Made by a program: the position numbers and the translations under genes. Of a stretch of 64,000 bases of DNA, positions 18,041 to 30,561 are shown piece by piece; position 1 is the stretch's first letter, and each line of letters starts with the position of its first letter. This stretch comes from Thalassia testudinum (Eukaryota > Streptophyta > Magnoliopsida > Alismatales > Hydrocharitaceae). Location: NCBI GenBank assembly GCA_037157565.1, contig JAZHRO010000054.1, positions 17,901,501 to 17,965,500 of the forward strand, in the 5' to 3' direction. The notes below the pieces were generated by a model that did not search any database, was not told the origin of the DNA, and saw nothing but the letters and a program-made list of their open reading frames with translations.

Positions 18041-20703
18041 TGTTACGAACGCGCGGCTTCAGACGTCTGGGAGGTGGCCCAGACGTCGGACCAAACATCT
18101 GGAACCCCTTCTAGACATCTGGGATTCGGTTTCGGCGACACACGCGGTTGCGTCTGCGCGCCTGCGCGCACAGACCTGCGGTCGCTTTTTCCTTCTCTCC
18201 TGCGGCTACAGGCTGCCTCTGTCTCGCTCTCTCTCTCTCTCTCCCCATGTGGCTTTAAAAAGCCTCGCCCTCTCCCTCACTCTTATCGCCTCCGCCCCTT
18301 CCTCTTCTCCTTCCAGCCAGTGTGAGAGTGAGCGAGCGGCGGCGGTGGCAGCCGCGGCAAGTGCAGGAGGAGGTGCTGCGCGAGAAGAGGAACCGCTCAG
18401 CCGTGAGGGCGAGCTTGCCGGGGCTACTAGAGCCGGCCGGTGGGGGAGCAGCAGACGGGGGAGGCCTGCTGCAGCTCTTGCAGCAGGCGGACAAGGCGCG
18501 GCACGGCCGTGCGTCGCGGGTGGAGGGCGAGTCACGCTCTGATTCTGGAAGTTTTTCCAGAATCAGACGTCTGGGTTTCCAACCAGACGACGGGTAAGAC
18601 GTCTGGAGGACGGTCCAGACGTCTGAAAGGTAAGTTATTTTCGTACCTTCTTCCTTTCCTTCGACCGTCCGTACTGAGCACAAGGAATGGGTACGCGCAG
18701 GTTCTGAGATTCGCATCCAATGCAAATCAGAAGTTTGGTAGTGGTGCCAGACGACTGGAGGGACTTCCAGACGTCCGGGGTGACCATCGGACGTCTGGGA
18801 ACTAGGCCAGACGCCCCCGCAGGCTTCTGGACGTCTGAGAGACCACGCAAGACAAGGTACCATCTGATCCCCATTTTTAAGACGTCTGGAAGAAGTTCCA
18901 GACGTCTGATTTTGCACTGTTTCATCGTTTTCGACCCTTTTAGGACCCGTTCGGAGTCCGTTTTCCGCATTTCGAGTTGCGTGCTTTTCGAAATTAAATC
19001 CTCTACCCGTCTACAGTAGTTGTATACTATTTTGAGAAACTCCTTGTGTTTCATCCTTGTGATAGGACCTCGTTCCGTTGCAGTCTCGGGGGTTGCGGAG
19101 GTACGCGGGATTCCCGACCACGCCCCTAGTATGCCTGTTGTAACCGGTAGAGTGGCTTTTAAGTTTATTAGTATAATCTGTTAAATTATGGAACCATAAA
19201 TAGAACCTAGGACATTGCATGAATCCTAGGAATGAGAAACTAGAATGAATGGTAGATCCTAGGGTGTTGCGTGAATCCTAGGGCTGGAAAACTAGATTGT
19301 ATGATAGATCCTAGGGTATGGCATGAATCCTAGGATGGGAAGAACTAGTGGAATATATGAATACTGCAGTCTTGGAAAATGTGGAAAAGAAATAATAGCT
19401 ACCTGTAAATTGATTTAACAGCTGCCTGTTATGAATAAATGAGCATGTTTGAGAATATGGGATGTATGAACGTGAAACTGGAAAGGTGAAACCTGAATGT
19501 GCTGAGTTAAAAGAGCTAGAACCCTACGGGGAATTAGGAGTAGAACTCCTGGAAGGTGAATGGAATAAAATTGGGGAAGTAAGATGGCCCTTGAGTACGG
19601 AGTACCAAGGAGAGCGACTGTCCCCCTGTTTAGTGCAGAGCGGAGCCAGTTGCCCCAGGGACCCGGGGTTAGGTCTGGCCACTTTGTACCGACTTACTGG
19701 CCCTCGTGTACGCAGTACCGAGGAGAGCTACTAGTGTAGGGCGAGTACTAGCTATCCCACGGGCCCCGTGGTTCTGCTAGCTCACCTACACCGACTTGTT
19801 AGGCCCACTGGGCAAACTAGGGTAGTCAGGCGAGGGTGCGCGGACTGTGGAGGGGCAAGGCCCCTGTTTGGTTACTGTGGAGGGGTTCGACCCCTGTTAC
19901 TGAGAGGGCTCTGCCCTGTACTGGTTCCGTACTGTGCTTTGGGGCGCACCCGTTAACGGAAACGACTGACCGCGTGCCAGTGCGGGTTAGCTACCTGTGT
20001 GTTTATCGCGCGTGCCGTAGTCACCGTTACGTCTGTTCGTGACCTTGGGGTTGTTGACTGAGAGTAGGATCACCACGGGGGACTCTCCCGGTCAGGAGAG
20101 CACCACGTGCTACTTCTACTGTTCGGAAAAGACTGCAATCAAGATCGTTCCCACGAGGAACATTCGAGATCAAGTAAAGGATCTAAGAAATAAATGAAAT
20201 CGTGAGACAATTGAAAGACGTAAATAAAGAAAGTAACAGAACATAACAGCTACTGTACACTCTACTGTTTCTTTAGTTTTAGTTGCCACTTTACTCAGCG
20301 TTTTGCTGACGTGTTACACTCGTTACCCTTCCGGACCAGGTGTTGGTCAGCCAGGGTCAGCGGCTGCAGAGGACGCTGGGCCGAGTAGGGTCCAGTAGAG
20401 TTACCACTGTTCTCTTGTACCTCTTTTTGTTCCACTGTAGTGAGTAGTTCTTGTTACCGCTGTACTTTTCTTTACCTGCAGTTCATATTATGTTATGAAT
20501 ATTGTTATACTGTTGTGGTGGTATATACTGTAGTGGTTTCTTTCCTTACTGCTGTATTTTCTTACTGTTAGTTATATTCATGCTGAATGTGGTTTATTTT
20601 ACTTCTCTTTTGGTTACTTCCTCGTTGGACGACTAGGTCTTGGGATTAGTCGAGTCGGTCCGGTTCTCGTGTCTCGTAGGGACTCGGGAATCGGGTCGTT
20701 ACA
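18041..20703 (+). repeat. N 3' LTR
   Basis: 2663 bp, TGTTACGAACGCG to ...GGGTCGTTACA. It has the same GACGTC palindromes, hairpin (18538-18567) and 52-bp repeats as the 5' LTR, with scattered substitutions and small indels, indicating an old insertion. Confidence 0.92.
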
Positions 20704-20708
20704 TCTAC

Positions 20709-21900
20709 CCTACCATCAATCATTACCCCACCCCAGCTTGAATTGAAACCATTGCCTGAGAATTTAAAATATCAATTTTTAGAACCGCAGAATACGCTCC
20801 CTGTGATTATTAGTGCTAAATTGACAAAGGAGCAAGTGATTAAATTAATTAAGGTCCTAAAGGAACATAAGGAGGCAATTGGTTGGATCATTCATGACCT
20901 CAGGGGGATTGAGCCATCTTACTGTAATCATAGAATATTTTTGGAAGATGGATCCTGCCCTTCTCGCCAGATGCAGAGGAGATTGAATCCAAATATGCGA
21001 GAAGTGGTCAAAAAGGAAATCATCAAGTGGCTCGATGCAGGAATTATTTATCCAATCTCTGACAGTCCCTGGGTAAGTCCCGTTCAGATTGTTCCAAAGA
21101 AAGCTGGGATTACTGTTGTAACTAATGAGAGAGGTGAATCTGTCACAACTCGTTCAGCTTCATCTTGGAGAGTTTGTATTGATTAGAGGAAGCTGAACAC
21201 AGCCACTAAAAATGATCATTTTTTCCTACCTTTCATTGATCAAATCTTGGAAAAATTAGCTGGGCAGAAGTACTTCTGTTTTCTTGATGGCTACTCGGGA
21301 TACAACCAAGTTCCTATCCATCCCGAGGATCAGGAAAAAACTACTTTCACCTGTCCCTACGGAACTTTTGCTTTTCATAGGATGCCTTTTGGGTTATGCA
21401 ATGCACCTGCAACTTTTCAAAGGTGTATGCTAGCCATATTTTCCGACATGGTGGGAGAGTTTATGGAAGCCTTCATGGATGATTTCTCTATTTTCGGAGA
21501 ATCATTTGACTCTTGTTTGGCGAATTTAGAAGTGATTCTTAAGCGATGTATCAAGACACGACTGGTCCTTAGCTGGGAAAAGAGTCATTTCATAACCCAA
21601 GAAGGCATCGTTTTGGGTAATGTAATCTTTGAACGGGGAATTGAAGTAGACAAAGCTAAGGTTGATGCTATCGCTAAACTTCCTCCTCCCACATCTGTTA
21701 AACAAATCAGATCATTTCTTGGCCATATGGGATTTTATCGAAGATTCATCAAGGATTTCTCGATGGTTGCTCGTCCTTTAAGCAATCTTCTTGCCAAAGA
21801 AACACCGTTTGTTTTTGATGAATCATGCCGAAAGGCATTTGATTTTCTGAAAACGGCAGTCACCTGTGCTCCAATTTTGCAACCACCAATTTGGACAGCC
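20709..21900 (+). pseudogene. P reverse transcriptase, one internal TAG
   Basis: Continuation of the P polyprotein after N. The frame is open from 20709 except for a TAG at 21184 inside the VCID-[Y]-RKLN motif, where family members have Tyr. Other motifs are intact: [38 protein letters not shown], and FMDDFSIFG with catalytic DD at 21478. Athila/Tat-type by these motifs. A single stop blocks the enzyme, so this domain is among the least decayed in P. Confidence 0.9.
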
Positions 21901-22266
21901 CCATTTGAGATCATGGCCGACGCTTCTGATTACGCGGTCGGGGTTGTCCTGGGTCAGAAAATTGACCGAAAGCCCTCTGTCATTTACTACGCTAGTAAAA
22001 CTCTGGATGAAGCCCAGAGGAATTATACTGTTACTGAAAAGGAATTACTAGCTGTAGTATTTGCGTTGGAAAAATTCAAGGCTTATCTCTTGGGGTCTCA
22101 TGTTATTGTTTATACCGACCACTCAGCCTTGAGACATCTCTTGGCTAAAAAGGATGCTAAACCTCGGCTTATTCGTTGGATTCTTCTTCTTCAAGAATTT
22201 GATCTTGAAATCAAGGATAAAGTCGGGGTGCAAAATGTGGTAGCGGATCATTTGTCAAGACTCCTA
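21901..22266 (+). pseudogene. P RNase H domain
   Basis: Uninterrupted RNase H with D in MADAS (21919), E in the TEKELLA segment, D in YTDHS and D in VVADHLS. It is part of a 500-codon frame that spans RT and the integrase finger. I see no second (archaeal-type) RNase H, which argues for Athila rather than Tat. Confidence 0.9.
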
Positions 22267-23637
22267 GGTGATTCTTCTTGTCTGGACATTCCGATTGCTG
22301 ACACTTTTCCGGACGAAACCATTCTTACAGTTTTAGGTGTCCACTCCCCATGGTTTGCTAACATTGTTAACTATTTGGCCGTTGGTCAAATCCCCCAGGA
22401 TTGGACCAAGCAACAACGAGATAGACTAAAATCTGAGGCCAAATACTACTTTTGGGAGGACCCTGAACTGTATCACATCGGCTCTGATCAGATTATTCGC
22501 CGATGCATACCGGAGAATGAATTCAATAGTATACTCAAGTTCTACCATGCATCTGGGTGTGGTGGACATTTCTCCGGGAGAAAGACGGCTGCAAAAATCT
22601 TGCAATCTGGCTTCTATTGGTCGTCTTTATTCAAGGATGCCCAGGACTTCTCAAGGTCATGTTCTCGATGTCAGTCACTCGGGAACATAACTAAGAGAGA
22701 CATGATGCCCTTAAACCCTATTCTTCCTGTAGAAATTTTTGATGTTTAGGGCATCGATTTCATGGGACCCTTTATCCCTTCATTTGGACATCAGTACATT
22801 CTTGTTGCTGTTGATTATGTATCCAAATGGATTGAGGCAATTCCCACCCGAACCAATGACCACAAGGTGGTCATCAATTTTGTCAAGAAAAATATCTTCA
22901 GTAGGTTCGGGATTCCGAGGGCTATCATCAGTGATGGTGGCACTCATTTTACTAGTGCCCAATTCCGGAACTTATTGGCCAAATACGGGGTTAACCATCA
23001 AATTTCCACACCTTACCATCCCCAAACGAATGGACAAGCCGAGATCTCCAATCGAGAGATCAAGAACATTCTGCAAAAAACGGTTAGGCCTAATCGCAAG
23101 GATTGGACTCAAAAGCTTGAGGACGCTCTTTGGGCCTACCGTACGGCGTATAAAACGCCCATCGGCATGTCTCCATTCCGTTTGGTGTATGGAAAGGCGT
23201 GCCATCTACCCGTAGAGATTGAACACAGGGCATTCTAGGCAATCAAACAATGCAATTTAGATCTGAATCTAGCTGGAAAGACCAGGAAACTCCAACTATC
23301 TGAGTTGGAGGAGCTTAGAAATGATGCTTATGAGAATGCCAAGATCTACAAGGCTCGGACCAAACCTCTACATGATCAATTGATTTTCCGCAAGAGCTTT
23401 GAGCCAAACCAGAAGGTCTGGTTATTTGATTCTAAACTTAAGCTCTTTTCTGGTAAACTTAGATCTAAATGGAATGGCCCATTCATAATTGATCAGATTT
23501 TTCCTAATGGTGCCGTTCAAATTTCTGACCCAAAGACGGGTAACACCTTTAAAGTCAACGGTCAACGTTTGAAGCCTGTTGTTGACCGTAATCTTCCAGA
23601 ACCCGTCTCAGACTCTGTTGCTCTAGCCATTCTGTGA
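22267..23637 (+). pseudogene. P integrase, two internal TAG codons
   Basis: The HHCC finger is complete: H434, H441, C472 and C475 counted from the codon at 21247. A TAG at 22747 replaces Trp just before GIDFMGPF, which holds the first catalytic Asp (22756). The second Asp (SDGGTHF, 22933) and Glu (GQAEISN, 23041) have DD35E spacing. A second TAG at 23236 stands where the family has Trp. The C-terminal part (23305-23637, [10 protein letters not shown]...KWNGPFII) has no chromodomain. All stops are in one reading frame, with no frameshift after N. Confidence 0.9.
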
Positions 23638-25001
23638 CTTCTTTGGCTGGACTTCGCCTAGCTGACGGCATTAAACTCAGCAGTTGTACATATGACACAA
23701 GGCTGATACGAGCTTCATATCCAGGTGACATCTTTCATATTCTACCTTTTCTTTCATGTCTCTTTTTCAATGAGGACATTACATCAGCTAGGCATGGGGG
23801 GGTGGATTCATTCTTGAATTATTTGGTCAGCTTTGTGAAATCCATATAAATTGTCTCTCTTCTTATTTAAAAAAAAATTAGGAAGGATTAGTTGGACATT
23901 AGGACTTTTCAATCCTAAGAAATTTTACATTAGGATCTGAACACAAAGACCCCTCAGGTCTTTGGACTTAATCAGCCTGGGTATCCACTAAAATGTGGAT
24001 TTATTTTTGAGTCCTCGCCATCTTAATTCTATTATAATTGGAATAAATAAGTTTGGGTGATAAGTACACGACTTATCAACCCGCCCTCTGATTTGAGGGA
24101 ATTTTGAGTTTTAAGCATCTACACACTTTCTTTGCACTGACTCGTTGTTCGGCGATTCTAACGGAAATTGGGTAGCTAATGAACCTTCTAGGGTGATATG
24201 GCTGGCAAGTTATCGTGGGTAACAGCCCATAGGTAGGTTGTCCAGAGCCCAGTCACTGGACCTTTCATAGTTTGCTGCCTTTAAGTAAATCCTAGACCAA
24301 GGAAGTCACCTACTTAAAAAAAAAAAAAAGAAAAGAAAAAAAAATCAAAAAGAAAAGGAGAAAATAACAAAAGGAAAATAAGCCACACTTCGCCACACAA
24401 GTATGGCTAGCAAGTTGTCGGTGGTAACAGCTCATCGACCGGTTGTCCAGAACCCAGCTCAGAAAATGCACTAAAAATTTCCAAAACACTTAGGAAGAAG
24501 CGGAGAAGTAAAATAAACCGGGGAGATATACATTGGATTCACCCTTGTGTTGACCCCGTAAAAAAATAAAAGTAGGGAGAAAGCTACCGGTTGTAAAGAT
24601 ACACCTTTAGGAAGAATTCTTGTTAGGTCACCTAGAGGCGTAGAAATCCGAAGTTCATGTTAATTGCCGGTCAACGAATCTATCACAATCACAATAAGAT
24701 GCTTAAAGCTTAGGGTTCTCATCAAATTTTGGGTGAGTTGAATGGCCGTAGAAAGCTACTCTTAAACCCGAAAATTTGAAAATCCAAAAAATTAGAAAAG
24801 AGAAAAAGAAAATTTTCTTTTAATAAGGCGAGGGCTTGAGGCAGTCTGCATTTTGGCTGATACCCGGACACTGTTGTGTCTTTGAAAGTTCAGTTCCTAA
24901 GTAGAAAATTTCTTAATGATTGAAAATAACTCAAGTCAAAATAATCCAACCTAATTCTTTTATAAATAGCATATAATTTTTGCTAGGGACTAACAAAAGA
25001 T
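23638..25001 (+). other. P 3' region after pol (no gene)
   Basis: Non-coding, 1.36 kb. At 23769-23810 it has CAATGAGGACATT followed by GGCATGGGGGGG, a post-pol signature also seen in M. A diverged direct repeat of about 65 bp (TATGGCTRGCAAGTT...) occurs at 24197 and 24412, separated by an A-rich stretch (24313-24350). Athila elements often carry an env-like frame here, but none is present. Confidence 0.75.
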
Positions 25002-25014
25002 AGGCATGGGGGTA
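25002..25014 (+). other. P polypurine tract
   Basis: AGGCATGGGGGTA directly before the 3' LTR, the priming site for plus-strand DNA. The same 13 bases border the LTR of M (30562-30574, minus). Confidence 0.85.
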
Positions 25015-26330
25015 TGATGTAAACACATTTACACTACTTAAAATGTCTATTTATGCATGTTCTTAAGCATAGGATTGCATTTCATGATATAAATATTGCA
25101 TAACATGCATCATCTTGCATTTAGAGTAGTTTGAATAAAATGGAGGTTAATTGTCTCCTTTTATGTGCTTGGACAGGGTAAACATTTTATCGGGGCCTCG
25201 GATCAAAGATCCAACCGTATGGATGTGATCAGGGCGACGATTGGAGTTCAACGACTCTAAGATCGCCCTAATCAGGCATCCGTAGCATCAGATAGTGACC
25301 TGGGAACCATAGAAGATCAAGGGCCAGGATGGTGTAAATCCTCACTTCAGATGATAATCCGACCGCACGGATGAATTCGGATCGACGATTGCAGCCCAAC
25401 GACACAAAAATCGAGTCAATCCGATATCCATGGCACCATCTACAACTTCCAGAAGATGGACGGCCAAGATAGCGCCACGTGGCGCCATCTCAACCGCCCA
25501 AATGGCCGCTTGCATCTTGTGAAGGCCCCGCGCCTGATCGCTCTCCGCCGTTGGATCTTAATCCAACGACTGTGGTCGCTCGCGCTTAAAAGCGTCCGCT
25601 TGACCATCCGCGCCCCATAAAGCAGTGGTCGAGCGCGCTTTCGCGAGAGGCAGGCGCAGGATCGAGCCGCGGCGAGGGGTGGAGCAGGCGATTGGGCGCG
25701 GGGGGAGTGTCAGATGGAGATTGGACGGCCGCGCGCGCCCGATAGCATCCACGCGCAATTGAACGCACAACGTGGATGTGCGATCGCACACGGGCAGGCG
25801 CGCAACGCAGCGGGCGGAGACGAGAAGGCGCGAGCGAGCCGCCCACAACGTCCACGTTGAGGGCTCTTTTATTATTTTGAAGTTGTAATGTCAATTTTGC
25901 CCCCACTCCTTGCAACTATAAAAGGAGACCCCCTCCATACGAAATTCTCATCCCTTCTTTCTCCTCTCTACCCCTCCAAAGCTCAAGAGAAGCTTGTCCC
26001 ACACCTGGGATGCTTCTCGCGAGATAAAGTCCAATTTTCACTCCCCTTCGAAAGTGGATCCCACGACGACGACGGCGTGCTGCTCCGTTCCCGTTCTTCT
26101 GCTACGTCCTCCTTTGTCATGCTTCGTTCTCCTTCGTCCAGGCGTCGTCCCGTTCGGCTCGTCCTCCAAGCAATCGTCGAGGAGGATAACTTCTCTCTCC
26201 CATTCTTATTTACAGCTTTTCTAGTGTAGAATTTTCCTGCTTTATAGTGTAATTGATTTTCTGCTTTCTAGTGTAACTTTTATTTAGTTTGATTATATAA
26301 ACAATTGGAATATTGAATGCATGTTCTCTT

Positions 26331-26365
<35 letters not shown>

Positions 26366-26598
26366 TTCTTTTAGTCTGATAGCTCCATTGTAATTATATC
26401 GCCTTGCTTATCAAAAAAAAAAATCCTAAAAAAAATATAATTGCGAATATAGATCAACGTAGCCTCCCTGTGTTCGACCCGGAATTCTTTTCGGTATAAA
26501 TTTTATTTGTTGAACACGAATTCTTCGCTTTCGAACTACAACGATAGGTTTTCCAAAACCAAACACGTAAGCGTAGCGATTAGCAAAACGTTTCAACA
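25015..26598 (+). repeat. P 3' LTR
   Basis: 1584 bp, TGATGTAAACAC to ...GTTTCAACA. It lacks both hairpin segments of the 5' LTR (about 82 and 30 bp). The G-box palindrome reads GCGCCACGTGGCGC at 25472-25485. Confidence 0.92.
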
Positions 26599-26603
26599 GG
26601 TAG

Positions 26604-27759
26604 ATGTCACGGACGAGGAGCATGTGGGGTGTGAGGGACCTCACCCGTTAAGTGTTGAGGCGATAAGCCCTCAATACTTTTGCATCTTATATCACTGCAA
26701 CCGCTCTGTAGTCCACGATGTGGGACTATCAGTCCCTGACGTTTCGCACAACAGGTCACAGCAACTACTTCGTTCAATTGCTATCCAAGGAGCAGTTAGT
26801 GGTTCCAATTGGAAGTCCAGGGCTGATCCTGATGCAAGTTCGCAGTGCCTGGGACTTCACTTGGGGCATATAGTACCCTGAGTAAGGCTTCGAGCTTGCG
26901 TCGAAGCTTCGCTAATGGCGATGATAACCTACCACCTGTGAATAAAAAATAAGGTCGTTCGACCGTGTTAAAACTCTCAGGAGGTGTCTCCAAACGACGA
27001 CGAGCGCAACTGTGATGGTGCCGAGGCGATTGGTGGTGTGAGGAGGTCTGACGACCTCGGACTGTTGGTGCGATAGTGGGTTTGTTCGGGAGATGGTTTG
27101 GGTGAGTGATGGAGTGAAATAAGAGAGGGATTTGGTTGGTGGAAGGACGGCGGAGCCTTTAAGGTAGGTGGAAAGGTTTTTGGTGCGGTGTAGCAGACGG
27201 AGAGCCTCGCCGGAGATGTTGACAGAGGTGGAGAAGACGAAGGTAAAGGTCGGTGTCAAGGGGTTGTTTTTGGGGTTTTTGAGTATAAAACAAAACTAAA
27301 AGAGCTATGGAACTAATCTAGCTATTCTAAGTGGACAAAAGGAGGGAGATCAGCACCAGCACCGGCATTGGTAGGCCGACACTGGGGAAGAAGGTACTCC
27401 GGTGATGGGGACGGTGACGATGACGGAGGTAGAAGGGCTCCTACTAGTATAGCCAAGAGCAGACGAAAGAGAGGAAGGCAAATCTGCCACTGGTTTTGTG
27501 GCCAGACGACGAGAGGAGTCGGAGGAAGTCGTCGGAGCTTGAGGAGCTTTCCAGCAGGTCAAGGAGGGAGGAAAGGAGGGTTACACGGCCCAAAATCAAG
27601 TCTAAGGAGATCGATGAGCTCTGAGGGTCCTTATAAAGGGCTCTAGAGAGAATTTTGAGCTTGGAAGCTTGGAATGCTCACCGGAGTAGGATTTTGAAAG
27701 ATACCCAAATCTCTCATGCATTTGCATAAGAGATTGGGAAGGTTATGGAACTCATGGAC
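26604..27759 (-). repeat. LTR-like block Y, second part
   Basis: No gene. Continuation of Y after P: the GAGGGACCTCACCC and GTGGGACTATC motifs match LTR X at about 1053-1155, and 27360-27750 matches inverted Z. A TATA-like TTTATAAGG lies on the minus strand near 27630. Y ends abruptly at 27759, where M begins. The last bases before M are TGGAC. Confidence 0.7.
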
Positions 27760-29628
27760 TGAAAGACGTCGGTTCTGTTATAACGTTGTAGTAAAGCCGG
27801 TTGTTACCAACGTTTCATATAAAAATTTTTTTACTCGGAAAAATAAAAGAGTTCCCGAGGTCGAACTCAGGGAGCAAGTTGTATTCTAGAGATATACAAG
27901 TTCTATTACAAAAATAAAGAGAGAGAGAGAGAGAGAGAGAGAGATGAAAATTTGGCTTCTTCTTCTTCTCTTCTTTCTTCCTCTTTGGCTTTTGTTCTTC
28001 CTGTTCTTCTTCTTCTTCTTCTTCTGCTTTCTTCAGATCTTCCCCTCGTGCTCTTCTTCTTCTGTCTTCTGTTCTTCCTTGTTTTCTTTCTTTCTTTTTC
28101 TTCAGATCTTCTTCTTCTTTTCTTGCTTCTTGCTTCTCTTCATTTCTTCTTCTTCTTTGTCTTCACCTGCCTTGACCTCTCTTCTTCTTCTTTCGCGTTG
28201 GCCGTTGCTCTTCCTTCTTCTTCAGCCTGTCTTCTTTCCTGCTCTGGCTGCTGACCTTCCGTCGTCTGCCCCGGTGCTGAGACGACTTAACGATGCCTTT
28301 GCTACAGTGCAGCAGCTCCTTCTTCTTCAGCGGGTCTGCTTCTTCTTCTTTGGCCTGCACACTTCAGAGTTTTTTCGTCAAGAGGCAAAAACCTACTCTA
28401 CCCCCCTCCCCCGCGTATCTCTCTCTCTGAAATCACTCTTCGGAAGCTCTCCCAGAGCGCTACCGGGTAATCGGGTTCGGGTCCAGGCCCACCGGCGTGC
28501 GTGGTGGGCGAGGAGTGCAGGTCAGTCTAATCGGGTCGGGCCAGGTCCGCGGAGCGTGGTCACGGACGAGGCCGGGTCGGGTCGGGTGAGAGGGACCTCA
28601 CCCCGTGGTAACTGAGGCAAACAGATGGTGGCACTTTTGCAATTTATGTGGGTGTGTGGCTTCAGAAATTCCCGAGGTGGGACTATCCGCGCACCCCTTT
28701 TCTCTCACGCCTGCAGTAGGGATGGTGCTTCCAATTGCAACAGCTGTTGAGGCTCGCAACTCCAATTGAGGGCCAGGGTGTGTGCGCAAGACTCTTTCGC
28801 GCAGCCTAGGTCTTCAACCTGGGATATCTAGGCTTGGAGCAACCTCAAGCAAGCTTCGAGCTTCCTCGCCAATGGCGGTCAAGGCCTGGAACCTGAAATC
28901 AATAGAACGGCCTCTCGGCCAAATCAGACAGGCGGGGGACCTTCGCCGTGGCACGGCGAAGGTGGTCAGGGGGTCTGCAGGGGGCGAGGTTGAGCTAACA
29001 GGTCGTCCTAGGTCAAACTGTGAGCGAGGAAGTGGGTGTGTTCGGTGGATCTGCAGAGGGTGTTTGGTGGGAAGTGGAGGGGCGGAAGAGGATCAGGGTG
29101 AGGAGGCGGAGGTTCTGCGGTGGTCGGCGAGCCGTGTGGGTCGCTGAGGTGATGGGAGCGGCTCGCCGGAGGGTGGTCGGAGGCGGAGAGGATGAGGGTG
29201 AACAGGAGCGGTCGCCGGAGGGTGGTCGGAGGCGGAGAGGATGAGGGTGAACAGGAGCGGTCGAGGGTTTAATTGACTAAATTGGAAGCGGGGAAAGAAA
29301 GAGGAGAAGAAGGGGAGTAGGTCTAACTTACTTGCAGGGACGAAGGGGGAGGAACAGGGCGACAGTCGTATCGACTGTCGCCGGAGAAGACGATGCCCAG
29401 TGGGGGGAGGACGGCGGTGACGACGGGGCAGAGGCAGCGCGCGCCGGTATTGCGCGACGCGGGAAGAGCAGGGGAAGAAATCTCTGCTGCTGGTATTGCG
29501 GCAGAGCGAAGAGGAGGAGGAGGAAGAACCGCCGGAGCTGGTGGGCGTCTGCCGGAGTGAGAAGAGAGGAAAGTTGGGGGTTTTCTCCGTCAGATCCAAG
29601 CTGCCCTGGTCGGTGGAGCAGCGGGGGG

Positions 29629-29636
29629 TATTTATA
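29629..29636 (-). promoter_or_regulatory. TATA box of LTR X2
   Basis: Minus-strand TATAAATA in the same context as X1 and X3. Here the complete U3 lies upstream. Confidence 0.6.
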
Positions 29637-29707
29637 GGGATGAGACAGGGAGGAAGGCGGAGGGAGACGACGTGTCTCCCTCGCCGGAGGATGGTCGGAA
29701 CATGAAC

Positions 29708-29871
29708 CCATACCGTCCGTGCGTTCGCACGGCCGGTATGGGGGGCTACAATGACCATGGGGGTGCTCCTGCGACGGCTGACGACGCAGGGCACCCCCGG
29801 TATACTTGCCAGGTCCCCCACCTCACCCTGCGCGGCGCCATGCTCCGCGCAAGGTCGCCGGAGCATGGTGC
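29708..29871. repeat. Cluster of three inverted repeats in X2 U3
   Basis: Hairpin 1 (29708-29741): 8-bp plus 7-bp stems with one mismatch and a 2-base loop. Hairpin 2 (29759-29798): about 14-bp stem with one bulge. Hairpin 3 (29835-29871): 13-bp stem with one G-T pair. All lie 70-240 bp upstream of the minus-strand TATA box. Confidence 0.8.
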
Positions 29872-30561
29872 TGGCAGGGTTTTGCAGGAGGGACCTGATT
29901 GCAAAGAACGAAGGAGAGTTAGGGGCCAAAATGCGAGGGTTCAAAAGTTGAGGGCCAAAGAGTAAATATATGAGGACCAAAGTGTGAAGTCGGTCAAGGA
30001 GGTTTCTTCTTAGGCTCAAGTTTTTATACATGACTAATTAGGACCTAAGGAATCTGATGGTGAATTTTATTTTCATATTAAACCTTGTTTGACCGGTCAA
30101 TTTGCGCAAAAACCCAAATTAAGTTATTAATTGGGCATGGTTCTCAATGTAGGTCAAAATGGGTTCTAAAGGCCAAATTGAAGGTTCTAAACCCTAGAGA
30201 TTATTTTTCTATGAATTTTAGAGGGTTTATTCTATTTTTACTTTGCCTCGAACCTTGTGAATTGAAGTGGGTTGTTTTAGGGTTACAGATTATCATTTGG
30301 TTCCTTGGAAGTGCTGTAGCCCTTGCTAGATCATCTCATCCCACTTTTATTCTTATTAAGCTGTTTTGACCTATGTTTGGGCCCTGAATTACCCTGTATG
30401 CAGATTATACTGGTAAAATTGCACTTTTACCCCTTATGACTTGTTTTCTTCTCAAACTCAGAATTCTCTGAGTTAAGCTTTTCCTTGAGATATGTAGGAG
30501 CTTTTATCCTTTGTATTGGGTCAAAATGAGCTAGTTATGGCTCATGATGAGGTTCTCATCA

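Larger units (their letters stand above)
10346..20703 (+). mobile_element. Element N: degenerate Tekay/Del-type chromovirus nested in P
   Basis: Complete 10.36-kb Ty3/gypsy element flanked by the 5-bp target duplication TCTAC (10341-10345, 20704-20708). LTRs are 10346-13022 and 18041-20703. The primer site is tRNA-iMet. Domain order: gag with CCHC knuckle, protease, RT, RNase H, integrase, chromodomain. The very long LTRs and a C-terminal chromodomain of the 'PVQILDR...LVKVLWR...EEATWE' kind fit the Tekay/Del clade. Many TAG stops and at least three frameshifts make it defective. Confidence 0.92.
4674..26598 (+). mobile_element. Element P: degenerate Athila-type Ty3/gypsy retrotransposon containing N
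   Basis: Complete element bounded by TG...CA LTRs (4674-6364 and 25015-26598) and flanked by the 5-bp target duplication GGTAG (4669-4673, 26599-26603). Order: LTR, tRNA-Asp primer site, leader, gag, protease, [insertion N], RT, RNase H, integrase, 3' region, polypurine tract, LTR. Without N it is about 11.6 kb. RT with FMDDFSIFG, a single RNase H, no chromodomain and the tRNA-Asp primer site fit the Athila branch; Tat elements usually carry a second RNase H. No env-like frame is seen. Several in-frame TAG stops and one frameshift make it non-autonomous now. Confidence 0.92.
27760..30561 (-). repeat. LTR X2, full-length 3' LTR of M
   Basis: 2802 bp. On the minus strand it starts TGATGAGAACC at 30561 next to the polypurine tract and ends ...CGTCTTTCA at 27760. 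U3 is about 930 bp (30561 to TATA at 29629-29636) and R/U5 about 1.87 kb. The part beyond 29671 is the U3 that X1 and X3 lack; it includes three strong hairpins (29708-29871). A 312-codon minus frame (29093-30031) crosses the TATA box and is not accepted as a gene. Confidence 0.88.

Noticed and set aside
20743..22749. A functional RT/integrase gene of the host
   Set aside because: The frame belongs to P pol, starts inside a polyprotein after the N insertion, and is broken by TAG codons at 21184 and 22747.
23638..25001. Env-like gene after P pol
   Set aside because: Athila elements may carry one here, but the longest frame is about 70 codons without a signal or membrane segment.
29093..30031. 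312-codon minus-strand frame in LTR X2
   Set aside because: It crosses the LTR TATA box, is Arg/Pro/Ser-rich from GC-rich sequence, and is truncated in X1 and X3. No motif supports a protein.
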